Part shown: piece after piece, positions 4,866 to 5,264 of the stretch
Layout: each line of letters opens with the position of its first letter
Numbering within the stretch: the stretch's first letter is position 1
Source of the DNA: Pseudomonadota bacterium
GTDB taxonomy: Bacteria > Desulfobacterota > Desulfarculia > Desulfarculales > JAHJDS01
Assembly (NCBI GenBank): GCA_018812395.1
Contig: JAHJDS010000567.1
Span: 1-5,264, forward strand
Reading direction: 5' to 3'
DNA: 5,264 bases
The notes under the pieces: model-generated
What the model was told of the DNA's origin: nothing
The model's input: only the letters and a program-made list of their open reading frames with translations
The model's database searches: none
Made by a program: the position numbers and the translations under genes

Positions 4866-5264
4866 CTATAAGTGGATAGACAGATCCATTGGCCTGGATT
4901 CTTGCAAAGCGATTAAATCCCGCCTAAGTTTCCCCCAGTACGGATGCTCCTTCGAGAAAATCGCCGCCTCAGTTTTTTCCTTCAACCCGGGAAAATGCAT
5001 CTCCAAAATACGCTTGACGATTTGCCAGTTTATCTCTGAACGGTCCAGGATGCTGAGTCCGTACAACCAAATTTTTACGGTATGATGTTCCAGCCTCTCC
5101 ACTAATTCAATGGCGTCGGTGATAAAAGGCATTACCGGGCAGACCAAGGCGGATGTTCGGATGCCGGCCGACTTGAGTTCCGCCAAAGCGGAGATCCTTT
5201 TATCGGTGTCCATTGTACGATGTTCGAACAATCGGCGGGTATTATCATCATTGAACGCAACAGA
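4866..5264 (-). CDS. Radical SAM protein, SPL-like, C-terminal 132 residues (5' end outside window)
   Basis: The frame is open to the right edge, so the gene starts beyond the window; the TTG at 5231 and the ATG at 5213 are internal codons, not starts. The visible part resembles the second half of radical-SAM proteins related to spore photoproduct lyase. A strand like SVAFNDDNTRRLFEHRT (1-17) corresponds to the family's phrase about a late barrel strand and the 'E..P...KR..AL..L..AGI' helix, here RISALAELKSAGIRTSALVCPVMPFITD (24-51 in visible numbering, where the family often has V.PV.PG.TD). The end has HPYWGKLRRDLIAL (108-121), as in SPL-like C-termini. The iron-sulfur CX3CX2C motif would be upstream and cannot be seen. 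GC content is near 50% in the lines counted, clearly lower than the genes to its left, suggesting different ancestry. It probably shares a transcript with the DUF5131 gene. Confidence 0.7.
   Translation of the reverse strand, partial: SVAFNDDNTRRLFEHRTMDTDKRISALAELKSAGIRTSALVCPVMPFITDAIELVERLEHHTVKIWLYGLSILDRSEINWQIVKRILEMHFPGLKEKTEAAIFSKEHPYWGKLRRDLIALQESRPMDLSIHL

Noticed and set aside
4866..5231. The radical-SAM-like gene as a complete 121-aa protein starting at TTG 5231
   Set aside because: The same frame is open to the window edge and the upstream residues (SVAFNDDN) fit the family, so the gene is cut by the window rather than short.
1..5264. tRNA genes, CRISPR repeats, insertion sequence ends, attachment sites
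   Set aside because: Reading both strands showed no cloverleaf-like sequence, regularly spaced repeats, transposase gene or terminal inverted repeats.

Overview
The window holds seven protein-coding genes, all on the minus strand. Two are cut by the window edges. No RNA genes, CRISPR array, insertion sequence or origin was seen. Most of the DNA is GC-rich (about 65-73% in the lines I counted). Two stretches fall to about 50% or lower: the right-hand gene (4866-5264) and the 3' end of hisS (about 667-840). The GC content, the hisS-aspS order, the six-cysteine HisRS insertion and the AspRS type suggest a high-GC Gram-negative bacterium of the old Deltaproteobacteria (Desulfobacterota). This is an inference from gene content and sequence style, not a measured placement.

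Right part, in transcription order (high to low coordinates): the C-terminal 132 codons of a radical-SAM protein of the spore-photoproduct-lyase-like (SPL) type, then 23 bases, then a complete DUF5131 (phage Gp37/Gp68, three-Cys) protein. The two look co-transcribed. Their function together is unknown, and this is the most accessory-like part of the window.

Middle part: a self-contained unit for a small FmdB-type zinc-ribbon protein. It has a near-consensus sigma70 promoter (TTGACA, 16 bases, TATATT), a leader of about 80 bases, a strong ribosome binding site, the 89-aa gene, and an intrinsic terminator with a perfect 10-bp stem and a T tract.

Left part: a 130-aa cupin gene and hisF (cyclase subunit of imidazole glycerol phosphate synthase) lie 23 bases apart. 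After a 105-base gap with a palindromic inverted repeat and a candidate promoter come hisS (histidyl-tRNA synthetase) and aspS (aspartyl-tRNA synthetase, first 209 codons, running off the left edge). A histidine biosynthesis gene therefore sits directly before the gene for the enzyme that charges tRNA with histidine. HisRS carries an unusual low-GC C-terminal tail of about 45 extra residues, and AspRS carries a histidine typical of the non-discriminating (tRNA-Asp/tRNA-Asn) form.

No gene-free stretch exceeds 300 bases. The longest gaps are 3366-3615 (terminator, possible promoter and small inverted repeats) and 3886-4089 (fmdB promoter and leader, plus an AT-rich gap after the DUF5131 gene with no clear terminator). 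I did not find a clear new defence or mobile system. The leads most worth following are the SPL/DUF5131 pair and the HisRS tail.
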